DNA of 64,000 bases from Larkinella knui (GTDB lineage Bacteria; Bacteroidota; Bacteroidia; Cytophagales; Spirosomataceae). Shown piece by piece: positions 51,215 through 58,340 of the stretch. The notes below the pieces were generated by a model. The model was not told where the DNA came from and ran no database searches. It worked only from the letters and a program-made list of their open reading frames with translations. Position 1 is the first letter of the stretch, and each line of letters opens with the position of its first letter. Both the position numbers and the translations under genes were made by a program. The stretch covers positions 310,001 to 374,000 of the forward strand of contig NZ_RQJP01000004.1 in assembly GCF_003858645.1 (NCBI RefSeq), given 5' to 3'.

Positions 51215-51303
51215 TCGCGGGGGCTGGACTCGAACCAACGGCCTCCAGGTTATGATCGGAGTGGCGATCCACCCTGGCGAGCTACCATCTGCTCTACCCC
51301 GCG
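51215..51303 (-). tRNA. tRNA-Met(CAU)-like gene with 16-nt insertion in the anticodon loop
   Basis: An 89-nt cloverleaf: acceptor CGCGGGG/CCCCGCG, U8 A9, D stem GAGC/GCUC, anticodon stem CCAGG/CCUGG, five-nt variable loop, T-arm GUUGG-UUCGAGU-CCAGC, discriminator A, no encoded CCA. The anticodon loop should read N-U-CAU-A-A but is 23 nt long. Between CCAGG and UCAUAA lies GUGGAUCGCCACUCCGA, which contains a GUGG-AUCG-CCAC hairpin. Removing 16 nt gives a normal 73-nt tRNA. The body resembles initiator tRNA but has a C1:G72 pair and lacks the GGG/CCC anticodon stem. A CAU anticodon could also be tRNA-Ile2. Confidence 0.7.
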
Positions 51304-51306
51304 ATG

Positions 51307-51561
51307 TTAAGAATGCTGACCTGAATCGGGCCTGGTCAGCATATCTGGTTTTCTCTGTTCTACCAACTTATTTTTTGCACCTTCCGGAACGGCCTTTCGG
51401 AAGGCCAGCACCAGTAAATTCATAGTTCGGGTCAATTCATCGATGTCCCAGCTGAGGTTTGGGTCTGGCTGCTTTAGTCTCATCAATTCCGCTTCACGTT
51501 CTTCCTTCAGGTGCTTAGCCTGATCATACAGTTGCCTGAACGTCGGACTGGTCTCAAACAT
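51307..51561 (-). CDS. Early phage protein, unknown
   Basis: 84 aa from ATG 51561 (MFETSPTFRQLYDQAKHLKE). Helical and charged with a short coiled-coil-like N-terminus (KHLKEEREAELMRLK). The gene ends 3 nt before the 5' end of the tRNA-like gene, so the tRNA is probably transcribed in the same leftward operon. Confidence 0.55.
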   Translation of the reverse strand: MFETSPTFRQLYDQAKHLKEEREAELMRLKQPDPNLSWDIDELTRTMNLLVLAFRKAVPEGAKNKLVEQRKPDMLTRPDSGQHS

Positions 51562-51565
51562 CGGT

Positions 51566-51799
51566 TCACCATTTTGTCGATTCCCACAGGTATTCATCCA
51601 GCGCCCAGTCGAGCATATACGTCAGATATTTACGGCGGAGAAATCCCCCCATCATCATACGTTTCCAGAAAGAAGCCTGGTTAAATCGCTCCAGCCTGGC
51701 ATGATAACGGGCATACACAGTGGCCATTGAAGATTGGGCAAACGTGTGCTCAATGCGGATTATCCGGAATTTGAGCACCTCTTTAAACAGATCAGGCAT
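51566..51799 (-). CDS. Early phage protein, unknown
   Basis: 77 aa (MPDLFKEVLKFRIIRIEHTF), basic and aromatic with KRMMMGGFLRRKYLTYMLDW. No motif recognised. An AGGAC box lies at 51853-51857 upstream. It ends 4 nt before the next gene's start. Confidence 0.5.
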   Translation of the reverse strand: MPDLFKEVLKFRIIRIEHTFAQSSMATVYARYHARLERFNQASFWKRMMMGGFLRRKYLTYMLDWALDEYLWESTKW

Positions 51800-51865
51800 C
51801 AGTAAGGGAGTTTAGAAGGTTGCAAAATCACTCGAAATCGGGTAGATCGTAAAGGACCGTTTTCA

Positions 51866-52090
51866 CTAGTCGTCGCAGCCGTACCGCCTGGTAAGCAGTT
51901 GGTTGATATACCCCACAATTTCATTGTATTTCTGGATTAGGTACCGGCCAAAAATGGAGTCAATATGGTCGGGAGCCGTGGCCAGTTCCTGCTCAATACC
52001 CGTCCGGATCGCCAGCAGCGTTTCGTCCGATTCGTTCGACAGGTCACCGGCGTCATACCGAAACACCACCTGAGTAAGCGTCAACATCAT
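51866..52090 (-). CDS. Early phage protein, unknown
   Basis: 74 aa (MMLTLTQVVFRYDAGDLSNE). An acidic N-terminal half and a helical end KYNEIVGYINQLLTRRYG. No recognised family. It belongs to a chain of short leftward genes. Confidence 0.5.
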   Translation of the reverse strand: MMLTLTQVVFRYDAGDLSNESDETLLAIRTGIEQELATAPDHIDSIFGRYLIQKYNEIVGYINQLLTRRYGCDD

Positions 52091-52095
52091 ACTAT

Positions 52096-52311
52096 TTAGT
52101 TAGAGGGTGGAATTTGCAATTCATCATCGCCCCGGATGGCCAGCTCATAAAGCTGCCGCCATTCGTCTCTCAGGCTATTTTCTTCCTGCTCCATCCGTCT
52201 CATGCGTTTCATGTCCCATAGCAGATACACCAGAAGGGCGACCAGTACAAGCAGAAAACAGATCAACAGAATCGGATACAGATATTTGAGAAAAGCAGTG
52301 GCCAGGCTCAT
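52096..52311 (-). CDS. Small single-span membrane protein of the early operon
   Basis: 71 aa. Residues about 8-32 (YLYPILLICFLLVLVALLVY) are a strong membrane segment, followed by basic WDMKRMRRM and an acidic cytoplasmic tail. The start overlaps the upstream stop as ATGA. Early membrane proteins of phages often act in superinfection exclusion, but nothing here proves it. Confidence 0.55.
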   Translation of the reverse strand: MSLATAFLKYLYPILLICFLLVLVALLVYLLWDMKRMRRMEQEENSLRDEWRQLYELAIRGDDELQIPPSN

Positions 52312-52574
52312 ACCGGTTCATTCATTAACTCATGACATTCCAGCTGAATCTTCTCCAGAATGATTTGGGCCATTCCTAATTCAAAACCAATCAAGCTCTG
52401 CATCTGCTCCTGGTCGTCGAACACGAGTTTTTCAACACACCCAGTGAGTTCCGTCAGGTGATTCTCCATGAAGGACTCCATCATCTGAATCTCGAAAAGC
52501 CGCTTTTTAGCATCCGGGTTATTGGAAAAAGGCTCTCGACGAAAAAAGGAAAGCAACAGCTGCTGATAGTTCAT
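52308..52574 (-). CDS. Early phage protein, unknown
   Basis: 88 aa (MNYQQLLLSFFRREPFSNNP). Helical and acidic (MESFMENHLTELTGCVEKLV), possibly dimeric. It overlaps the membrane-protein gene by ATGA and lies 3 nt after the 86-aa gene. No motif recognised. Confidence 0.55.
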   Translation of the reverse strand: MNYQQLLLSFFRREPFSNNPDAKKRLFEIQMMESFMENHLTELTGCVEKLVFDDQEQMQSLIGFELGMAQIILEKIQLECHELMNEPV

Positions 52575-52577
52575 GGG

Positions 52578-52838
52578 TTACTCCAGTTTATTTTGTATGC
52601 CAAACAAATGTGCTGTTTCAGGCATGGTGTTGCTCCGGAAGTTTTCGTAGTCAAACTCCAGGTACTCAATCATACATTCAGCAATCCAGAAATCAACCCG
52701 CTTCAGATTATAGTCGGGTTTACAAACCGTGCGCTCAAACGTTGTCAAACAGCCTTCCAAAGCCAGTTTAGCACGAAATTCGTTGTACCGACGCTCGTCG
52801 ACAACGCGCAGATATTCGTACGATTCCTTAATATTCAT
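52578..52838 (-). CDS. First gene of the leftward early operon, unknown
   Basis: 86 aa from ATG 52838 (MNIKESYEYLRVVDERRYNE). Helical and acidic, no HTH visible. As the first gene opposite the repressor it is in the position of an early regulator (Cro/Cox-like), yet it lacks a recognisable DNA-binding motif. The longer frame to 52892 adds a hydrophobic stretch and is less likely. Confidence 0.55.
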   Translation of the reverse strand: MNIKESYEYLRVVDERRYNEFRAKLALEGCLTTFERTVCKPDYNLKRVDFWIAECMIEYLEFDYENFRSNTMPETAHLFGIQNKLE

Positions 52839-53245
52839 TTTGCTACTTATTAGGTGCTGCAGGAAATAGATGCTTGAAATAATAATGGCCAAGTTTAGAA
52901 ATGGGAAGCATTTCTGCCGTTAACTCAAAATATTCAGATTGCCCCCTGTTTCTGACGTAATTGCTGCAGGAATTACAACCAGGTCGTGACTTAATTGAGA
53001 ATTGCTGCAAGAATTGTTACATTCGTTGTAACAATACAAGAGCAATATTAACGTAATTATGTTAAAATAATAAAAATTACGTTAATATATTTTTAATGGG
53101 CTTATATAAAATGCTGTAATTTAGTAGGTTAGCTCTTTGAGATGTTAACATTTTATTGGTCATTGTTATGAAAAAATAAGTAGCCACTCTACCTGTTTTA
53201 CGTTAAACCACCATGCTCAAATAGAAATTGACATAATTGTAACGT
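52839..53245. promoter_or_regulatory. Lysogeny control region with multiple palindromes
   Basis: 407 nt between the divergent early operon and the repressor. It contains GTAATT-N8-AATTAC (52957-52976) and two copies of AATTGCTGCARGAATT (52959-52974, 53000-53015). ATTGTTAC-N7-GTAACAAT (53013-53035) and 12-bp arms ATTAACGTAATT/AATTACGTTAAT (53047-53058/53075-53086) follow. These are candidate operators for the Xre protein and overlap the expected early promoter. Confidence 0.65.
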
Positions 53246-53719
53246 ATGGAGACAACAATCAACGAGCGCTTCAAAAAGCTTATTGAGGCCTTGGGTTTAA
53301 ATCCCAATTCATTTGCTAAGAGACTGGGTAAGGCTCAGTCGTCTATTGCTGTGATTGTAGAAGGAAAGAGTAAGCCTGGTTATGAGCTGTTAGAGAAAGT
53401 CTTTGCAAACTTTCCTCAAGTAAGCCGTGATTGGCTTTTAATGGGTGAAGGAGAGATGTTCCGCAAAGAGGAGAAAAGTGCAGGCGCTGATAAATACTTA
53501 CAGGAGCACTTACAAACACTTGAGAAAAAGTTTGAAACTCTTCTTGCTCAAAAAGACAGCGTAATTGAGGGTCTGCAAAGTATCATTCGATATCAACGCG
53601 AGCAATTGGGAAAATCTGAGGTTGTACTCGCTTATGCGGCCGTTTGTACTCTTTTTTTTATAAACTTTGGGTACAAATTTGGGTACAACCTATTAACTGA
53701 TGCGGTTAACTGGCTGTGA
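53246..53719 (+). CDS. Xre-family phage repressor with C-terminal membrane segment
   Basis: A 157-aa protein. The N-terminal helix-turn-helix (NERFKKLIEALGLNPNSFAK, RLGKAQSSIAVIVEGKSKPG) is of the Bacteroidota phage-repressor type, with DWLLMGEGEMFRKEE after it. A coiled coil follows (about 85-120: HLQTLEKKFETLLAQKDSVI). The last 30 residues are hydrophobic (VVLAYAAVCTLFFINFGYKF), predicting a membrane anchor. It lacks the usual LexA/S24 peptidase. It faces the early operon across an operator-rich gap. Confidence 0.8.
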   Translation: METTINERFKKLIEALGLNPNSFAKRLGKAQSSIAVIVEGKSKPGYELLEKVFANFPQVSRDWLLMGEGEMFRKEEKSAGADKYLQEHLQTLEKKFETLLAQKDSVIEGLQSIIRYQREQLGKSEVVLAYAAVCTLFFINFGYKFGYNLLTDAVNWL

Positions 53720-53754
53720 ATCTTTTGAATACGTACCGGAATCTATATAAAATG

Positions 53755-53772
53755 TGATCCGGTACCAGGACT
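53755..53772 (+). other. Candidate attR core
   Basis: TGATCCGGTACCAGGACT matches the purD 3' end in 16 of 18 positions and encodes the same IRYQD-stop through synonymous codons. It is embedded in perfect 8-bp arms GTACCGGA (53733-53740) / TCCGGTAC (53758-53765). It lies 36 nt after the repressor gene, and host-like sequence resumes just right of it. Confidence 0.6.
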
Positions 53773-53784
53773 GAGTTATGAATT

Positions 53785-53860
53785 AAACGTTAAACGTTAA
53801 AAATTAAAAGTAAACAACTCTCTCGTCTACTTTTACCTTTTAACTTTTAATTTTTAACGA
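53785..53860. repeat. AT-rich intergenic palindrome (GTTAAAA family), third copy
   Basis: CGTTAAAAATTAAAAG (53795-53810) and CTTTTAATTTTTAACG (53844-53859) are perfect 16-bp arms within a longer GTTAAA-rich tract. It resembles the elements near kdsD and purD, which argues that this sequence right of attR is host chromosome. Confidence 0.75.
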
Positions 53861-53884
53861 ACAACTCTTAACTATATAAGGGTT

Positions 53885-55096
53885 ATGGGATGTAAATCAT
53901 GTACGACCGGCGGTTGTGGAACCAAAACCGCAACCGGAGCCGTGGGCGGATGCAAAAATAATGGGGCCTGTGGCACCGGCGGTTGCAATAAAATGAATGT
54001 TTTCGACTGGTTGAGCAACATGGAGACGCCCTCCACGCGCCGGTACGATGCAGCCGTAGAAGTTAAGTTTAAAGGAGGGCGGAAGGAATACTACCGGAAC
54101 CCGCACCAGATCGATCTGACCACGGGCGACTTTGTGGTTTGTGAAATGCAGACGGGGTATCACATCGGTTGCGTGTCGCTCCAGGGTGAGCTGGTACGCT
54201 TGCAGATGATGAAGAAAAACATCCCGTTTTCCGACGATCTCAAGGTCATTCACCGCGTTGCGTCGCCGAAAGACCTGGAAAAACACGAGCAGGCCATCGC
54301 CCGCGATCTGACGACGATGTACCGCACGCGCGAAGTGGTGAAGGAACTGAAGCTGAATATGAAGTTGTCGGACGTTGAATATCAGTCGGATAACACCAAA
54401 GCGACGTTCTATTACTCGTCCGACGAACGGGTCGATTTCCGGGAACTGATCAAGATTCTGGCGGCCGAATTTAAAATCCGGGTGGAAATGCGGCAGATCA
54501 GCCTGCGGCAGGAAGCCGGGCGATTGGGCGGTATTGGCTCCTGCGGCCGCGAATTGTGCTGCTCGACCTGGCTGACCGATTTCAAAAACATCACCACATC
54601 GGCGGCTCGTTATCAAAATTTGTCGCTGAATCCCAGTAAGTTATCGGGCCAGTGCGGACGGCTGAAATGCTGTCTGAACTACGAACTGGAAACGTATGTG
54701 GATGCGTTGCGCGATATTCCGCAGGTGGAAAAACCGCTGGAAACCCAGAAAGGCCGCGCGTCGCTCCAGAAAACCGACATTTTCCGGCGCATCATGTGGT
54801 TTGGCTACAGCACCGAAAGCACCTGGTATCCGTTGCCCATTGCGCGCGTTATGGAGATTCAGGAGCTGAACAAGAAGGGAATCATTCCCGAATCGTTCGA
54901 TTTGCTGGAACCGATGGCCGAGCGGAAGGAAACCGCCAAAGGGCTGAGTTCACTCAATAGCGATCTGGAAAAACTGGACAAAAAATTCAGCGACCGGAGT
55001 GATCGGAAGAAGAAACGGAAGAAGAAAAAACCGTCATCCGGCGGTGATCCGGCGGCTTCAAATGGCCGTCAGAATCAAAATACGGAGAAATCCTAA
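53885..55096 (+). CDS. PSP1-domain Fe-S protein, RicT/YaaT-like
   Basis: A 403-aa protein with a Cys-rich N-terminus (CKSCTTGGCGTK, GGCKNNGACGTGGC), a PSP1 domain with EKHEQAIARDLTTMYRTREV and KATFYYSSDERVDFRELIKI, then GGIGSCGRELCCSTWL and GQCGRLKCCLNYE. A low-complexity Lys-rich tail follows. RicT-type proteins form an iron-sulfur complex that affects RNase Y and phosphorelays in Bacillus; the role in Bacteroidota is unknown. It is the first host gene right of the prophage. Confidence 0.88.
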   Translation: MGCKSCTTGGCGTKTATGAVGGCKNNGACGTGGCNKMNVFDWLSNMETPSTRRYDAAVEVKFKGGRKEYYRNPHQIDLTTGDFVVCEMQTGYHIGCVSLQGELVRLQMMKKNIPFSDDLKVIHRVASPKDLEKHEQAIARDLTTMYRTREVVKELKLNMKLSDVEYQSDNTKATFYYSSDERVDFRELIKILAAEFKIRVEMRQISLRQEAGRLGGIGSCGRELCCSTWLTDFKNITTSAARYQNLSLNPSKLSGQCGRLKCCLNYELETYVDALRDIPQVEKPLETQKGRASLQKTDIFRRIMWFGYSTESTWYPLPIARVMEIQELNKKGIIPESFDLLEPMAERKETAKGLSSLNSDLEKLDKKFSDRSDRKKKRKKKKPSSGGDPAASNGRQNQNTEKS

Positions 55097-55098
55097 AT

Positions 55099-55129
55099 GA
55101 CAAAACCCGGTCACAAGCCGGGTTTTGTC
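55099..55129. terminator. Terminator after the RicT-like gene
   Basis: GACAAAACCCGG (55099-55110) and CCGGGTTTTGTC (55118-55129) are perfect 12-bp arms; the stem begins 3 nt after the stop. Confidence 0.8.
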
Positions 55130-55171
55130 GTTGAATAGGGTTCTTTTGGTGTCGTTCGCGTGTCTTTGTTA

Positions 55172-55311
55172 TCGCTCGCGTGTCGCGAGTGACTTTTATT
55201 CCAAGGGCCTCCGGCCCGTAATCCCGCACGAATCTCAAAAGTAAAATCCTTCCCAAGACCGCTTCGGGCCGGAGGCCCTGTAGATAAAGGTCACTCGCGA
55301 CACGCGAGCGA
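55172..55311. repeat. Nested palindromic intergenic element, REP/MITE-like
   Basis: Outer perfect 22-bp arms at 55172-55193 and 55290-55311 (core CTCGCGTGTCGCGAG). Inner perfect 15-bp arms AGGGCCTCCGGCCCG (55204-55218) and its complement (55265-55279). Total 140 bp between convergent genes. No coding capacity is visible. It could be a non-autonomous element or composite REP cluster. Confidence 0.8.
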
Positions 55312-55336
55312 CAACGCTGACGTTTGAATCCGGTTT

Positions 55337-55636
55337 TTATTCCACGGCATCATACACCTGAACCTTGCTCCAGTACCGTGCACAGGTTTCCACAAATTTC
55401 AGGTGAATCGGATCTTCCTGATACGCATCATGGGCGGCCTGATCGCGGAAAACATACGTCAGTGACCAGTCGTAGGAATGATCGATCACGGGCCGGCGCG
55501 TGTCGGCGGGTTTACCAATATACAGCGCTTCAAAATGCGTGATGCCTTTGAGCGTTTCGAGACCAGCGCGGAGCGCCTGGCGGTCGTCGTCGCTACCGGG
55601 GTTGTTGAGCCAGAAATAAACGGTATGAACAAACAT
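55337..55636 (-). CDS. Dabb family stress-responsive alpha-beta barrel protein
   Basis: A 99-aa protein with the ferredoxin-like fold signature: FVHTVYFWLNNPGSDDDRQA at the start, IGKPADTRRPVIDHSYDWSL, and FRDQAAHDAYQEDPIHLKFV. Dabb proteins are small dimers of varied or unknown function, often stress-induced. Length is typical. Stand-alone gene. Confidence 0.88.
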   Translation of the reverse strand: MFVHTVYFWLNNPGSDDDRQALRAGLETLKGITHFEALYIGKPADTRRPVIDHSYDWSLTYVFRDQAAHDAYQEDPIHLKFVETCARYWSKVQVYDAVE

Positions 55637-55697
55637 GCTTCTCGGATCGACCGGTTCGCCGGTACGGTTTTAGGAGTTAGACAATTGAGCCTGAAAA

Positions 55698-56417
55698 CTA
55701 ACTATTTTTCTCCAACTGCTTCACCAATACCTCGAAATCTTTGGGGTAGGGCGCTTCAAAAATCGTCCGTTCACCATCCAGTAACGCAAACGTGAGCGAG
55801 CGGGCGTGCAGGGCCACGCGCTGAATCAGCGATTGTTCTTCAGTATCTTTTTTCAGGTTGAATTTCCGCTTCAGATCCGACAGAAAAACCGGTTTGCCGC
55901 CGTAGGTCGGGTCGTTGGCAATGGGGGCTTTCAGACACATCAGGTGAACGCGAATCTGGTGCATCCGGCCCGTAATCGGAATGCATTCCATCAAGGTGTG
56001 CATCCGGTAAACTTTCAGCGTATTGAAAATGGTTTCGGCGTCTTTCCCTTTCTGGCGGTCGATTTTCACCGCCGTTCCGTCTTTAATGGGCGAAATGGGC
56101 AGATATACCGAAATACCTTCGAAATCATGAATACCGTCTACGACGGCGTGGTAGCGTTTGGTGACCTCCCGGTGTTCGAACTGCATGGCCAGATGGCGGT
56201 AAGCCGCCGGGTTTTTCGCAATCGCCAGAATACCGGACGTGCCTTTGTCCAGGCGGTGACCGAGTTGGGCATCGGGGTGGTAAGCTTTGGCTAAGCGTAA
56301 GATACTCTGTGACTTATCGGCGTTGCGTTCGTCGAGCGAGGCAATGTTGGCCGGTTTATTGATTAAAATATAATCGTCGTTCTCGAAAATAATCAGATCT
56401 TCAAAATTCAGTTTCAT
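55698..56417 (-). CDS. RluA-family 23S rRNA/tRNA pseudouridine synthase
   Basis: A 239-aa catalytic domain. The motif HRLDKGTSGILAIAKN holds the catalytic Asp, and TGRMHQIRVHLMCLKAPIAN is the conserved C-terminal RNA-binding motif. KRYHAVVDGIHDFEG also fits. No S4 domain is fused. The exact uridine target cannot be read from the sequence. The last residues (EVLVKQLEKNS) are helical as in RluA/RluC relatives. Confidence 0.92.
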   Translation of the reverse strand: MKLNFEDLIIFENDDYILINKPANIASLDERNADKSQSILRLAKAYHPDAQLGHRLDKGTSGILAIAKNPAAYRHLAMQFEHREVTKRYHAVVDGIHDFEGISVYLPISPIKDGTAVKIDRQKGKDAETIFNTLKVYRMHTLMECIPITGRMHQIRVHLMCLKAPIANDPTYGGKPVFLSDLKRKFNLKKDTEEQSLIQRVALHARSLTFALLDGERTIFEAPYPKDFEVLVKQLEKNS

Positions 56418-56542
56418 AGTACAAAGGTCCTGAACAACAGAATGCTATCCAAGGCAAAAAGATTCAATATTCAAAAACCGGGTGAATCGCATCGTCATTT
56501 TGGACCGGGACGATGAATTTATAGGTAATCACCGTATCCGTT

Positions 56543-56700
56543 TTTAATTTAGCCCACGGTTAAAACCGTGGGTGATGAAGCAACAACGGCGCCGATAAAA
56601 ACCGTTTTAACGGTTTCAGAATCTCAAAACCGTTAAAACGGTTGGGCATTCCGGCATCATGCCCGGTTTTCCAGCGGTTGAAACCGTGGGCTAAATTAAA
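56543..56700. repeat. Palindromic intergenic element with 19-bp arms, REP-like
   Basis: TTTAATTTAGCCCACGGTT (56543-56561) and AACCGTGGGCTAAATTAAA (56682-56700) are perfect arms. Between them are further copies of AACCGTTTTAACGGTT-type palindromes. It fills the 313-nt gap upstream of the Tag gene. Confidence 0.85.
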
Positions 56701-56730
56701 ACCTGACCAATTCATTAATTCATTCGTACC

Positions 56731-57282
56731 ATGTCCTACTGCACCGCCATCGAAACCATGCCCGCCGACCGAAAAGCGCTTCACAAAGCGTACCACGATC
56801 ACCTGTACGGGTTTCCGATCCACGACGATGACGAGTTGTTTTGCCGACTGGTGCTGGAAATCAATCAGGCCGGTCTGAGCTGGGAAACCATTTTGAGAAA
56901 AGAAGCCGGTTTTCGGCAGGCGTATGACAATTTCTCCATTGAAAAAGTAGCGGCTTATACCGACGCCGACCGCGAAAGGTTGCTGGCCGATCCGGGAATT
57001 ATCCGCAACCGGCTGAAAGTCAATGCCGCTATCGAGAATGCCCGAACCATCCGGGAACTGCAAAAAGAATACGGTTCGTTTGAACAATGGCTGGAGCGGC
57101 ATCATCCCAAAACCAAAGACGAATGGGTGAAACTGTTCAAAAAAACGTTTCGCTTTACCGGCGGTGAAATCGTGAATGAGTTTTTGATGAGCATCGGCTA
57201 TTTGCCCGGTGCCCACGATTCTGGCTGTCTGGTGTATGAAAAGATACTGGAAGCCAGGCCATTATGGGCCAACGGACGGTAA
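56731..57282 (+). CDS. tag: DNA-3-methyladenine glycosylase I
   Basis: A 183-aa HhH-GPD-like base-excision enzyme removing 3-methyladenine. Typical segments: YHDHLYGFPIHDDDELFCRL, EINQAGLSWETILRKEAGFR, IIRNRLKVNAAIENAR and TTG-like FTGGEIVNEFLMSIGYLPGA. The C-terminal HDSGC retains a His and Cys that resemble the zinc-snap residues of Tag. Its N-terminal zinc-binding Cys is present (SYC). Single gene behind a REP-like element. Confidence 0.88.
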   Translation: MSYCTAIETMPADRKALHKAYHDHLYGFPIHDDDELFCRLVLEINQAGLSWETILRKEAGFRQAYDNFSIEKVAAYTDADRERLLADPGIIRNRLKVNAAIENARTIRELQKEYGSFEQWLERHHPKTKDEWVKLFKKTFRFTGGEIVNEFLMSIGYLPGAHDSGCLVYEKILEARPLWANGR

Positions 57283-57288
57283 CGGTTG

Positions 57289-58323
57289 TCAATCGGCTTT
57301 GTCGAGTTTGAAACTGAAAACCGTGCCTTTATCCGGCTTGCTCATCACCGTAATTTTCGATTTGTGGGCGTTCAGAATGTGCTTCACAATGGCGAGCCCC
57401 AGGCCGGTTCCGCCCCGTTCTTTTGAGCGGCTTTTGTCGACGCGGTAAAACCGCTCGAAGATGCGGTTGAGGTGTTCGGGCGGAATACCGGGGCCGTTGT
57501 CGCGCACCTGAACGATGTATTGCTTCTTTTCCTCTTCAAAACTGACCACCACTTTGCCGCCGTTGTTGCCGTATTTGATGGCGTTTTCGATCAGGTTGGT
57601 GAGCACCTGCGTGATGCGTTGCGGATCGGCTTTCACCAGAATACCGCCGGGCTGCTCGGATTTGATTTTTAAGGAAGCCTGGCGGGCGTGGGCGGTATTT
57701 TCCAGTTGCTCGAACACGTCGAGCGTAATCTGGTAGATATCCACCGTCTCAAAATGCATCTTGACCTCGCCGGTTTCCAGTTGCGAGAGTGCCACCAGAT
57801 CTTTCACCAGCGCGTCCAGGCCATCTAAACTCTTGGCGGCTTTGGCCAGAAATTTATCCCGAACCTTCTCGTCGTCGATGGCACCGTCGATGAGCGTGTG
57901 AACGAAGCCCTGGGCGGCAAAAATGGGCGTTTTCAGTTCGTGGGAGACGTCGGCCAGAAACTCGCGCCGGAATTGTTCCAGCCGCCGGAGTTCCTCGATT
58001 TCCTTCTGTTTCCGGGCCACGTAGACAAAAATTTCGTCGTTCAATTTCTTGAACGGATTGTTGTTCTTAATGATGGTGGTCCGGGAAATCGTAAAATCCT
58101 TGATGCGCAGTTTGTGGATGGTTTTATACAGCTTATTGACCTCGCGATACACCAGGATTTCGATGGCGTAGAGAATCAGGAAAAACGAAACGATCAGGGA
58201 AGAAATCGCCACCACAAACAACATGCTGCGGGTAACGCCTTCCACAAACGTCAGAAAAACGGCCGTCAGGGCCGAAATCAGACCGGCCAGCAGAAATGCA
58301 ATAACACGGGGGCTAAGCGACAT
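57289..58323 (-). CDS. PhoR-like sensor histidine kinase
   Basis: A 344-aa membrane kinase: two N-terminal membrane segments (about residues 7-27 and 33-53) with almost no periplasmic loop, then a linker. HisKA follows with phospho-acceptor His in FLADVSHELKTPIFAAQGFV, then HATPase_c with N box NLIENAIKYGNNGG, DNGPGIPPEHLNRIFERFYR and GTGLGLAIVKHILN. The short sensor region suggests detection within the membrane or by a partner protein. The regulator gene lies 17 nt upstream in the operon. Confidence 0.92.
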   Translation of the reverse strand: MSLSPRVIAFLLAGLISALTAVFLTFVEGVTRSMLFVVAISSLIVSFFLILYAIEILVYREVNKLYKTIHKLRIKDFTISRTTIIKNNNPFKKLNDEIFVYVARKQKEIEELRRLEQFRREFLADVSHELKTPIFAAQGFVHTLIDGAIDDEKVRDKFLAKAAKSLDGLDALVKDLVALSQLETGEVKMHFETVDIYQITLDVFEQLENTAHARQASLKIKSEQPGGILVKADPQRITQVLTNLIENAIKYGNNGGKVVVSFEEEKKQYIVQVRDNGPGIPPEHLNRIFERFYRVDKSRSKERGGTGLGLAIVKHILNAHKSKITVMSKPDKGTVFSFKLDKAD

Positions 58324-58340
58324 GAAGTAAAGATAACCGC

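Noticed and set aside
10609-53690. GGTACAA repeats near int (10609, 12101) and the right end (53670, 53682) as integrase arm sites
   Set aside because: The motif is short, the right copies fall in the coding frame of the repressor's tandem Gly-Tyr codons, and spacing is irregular.
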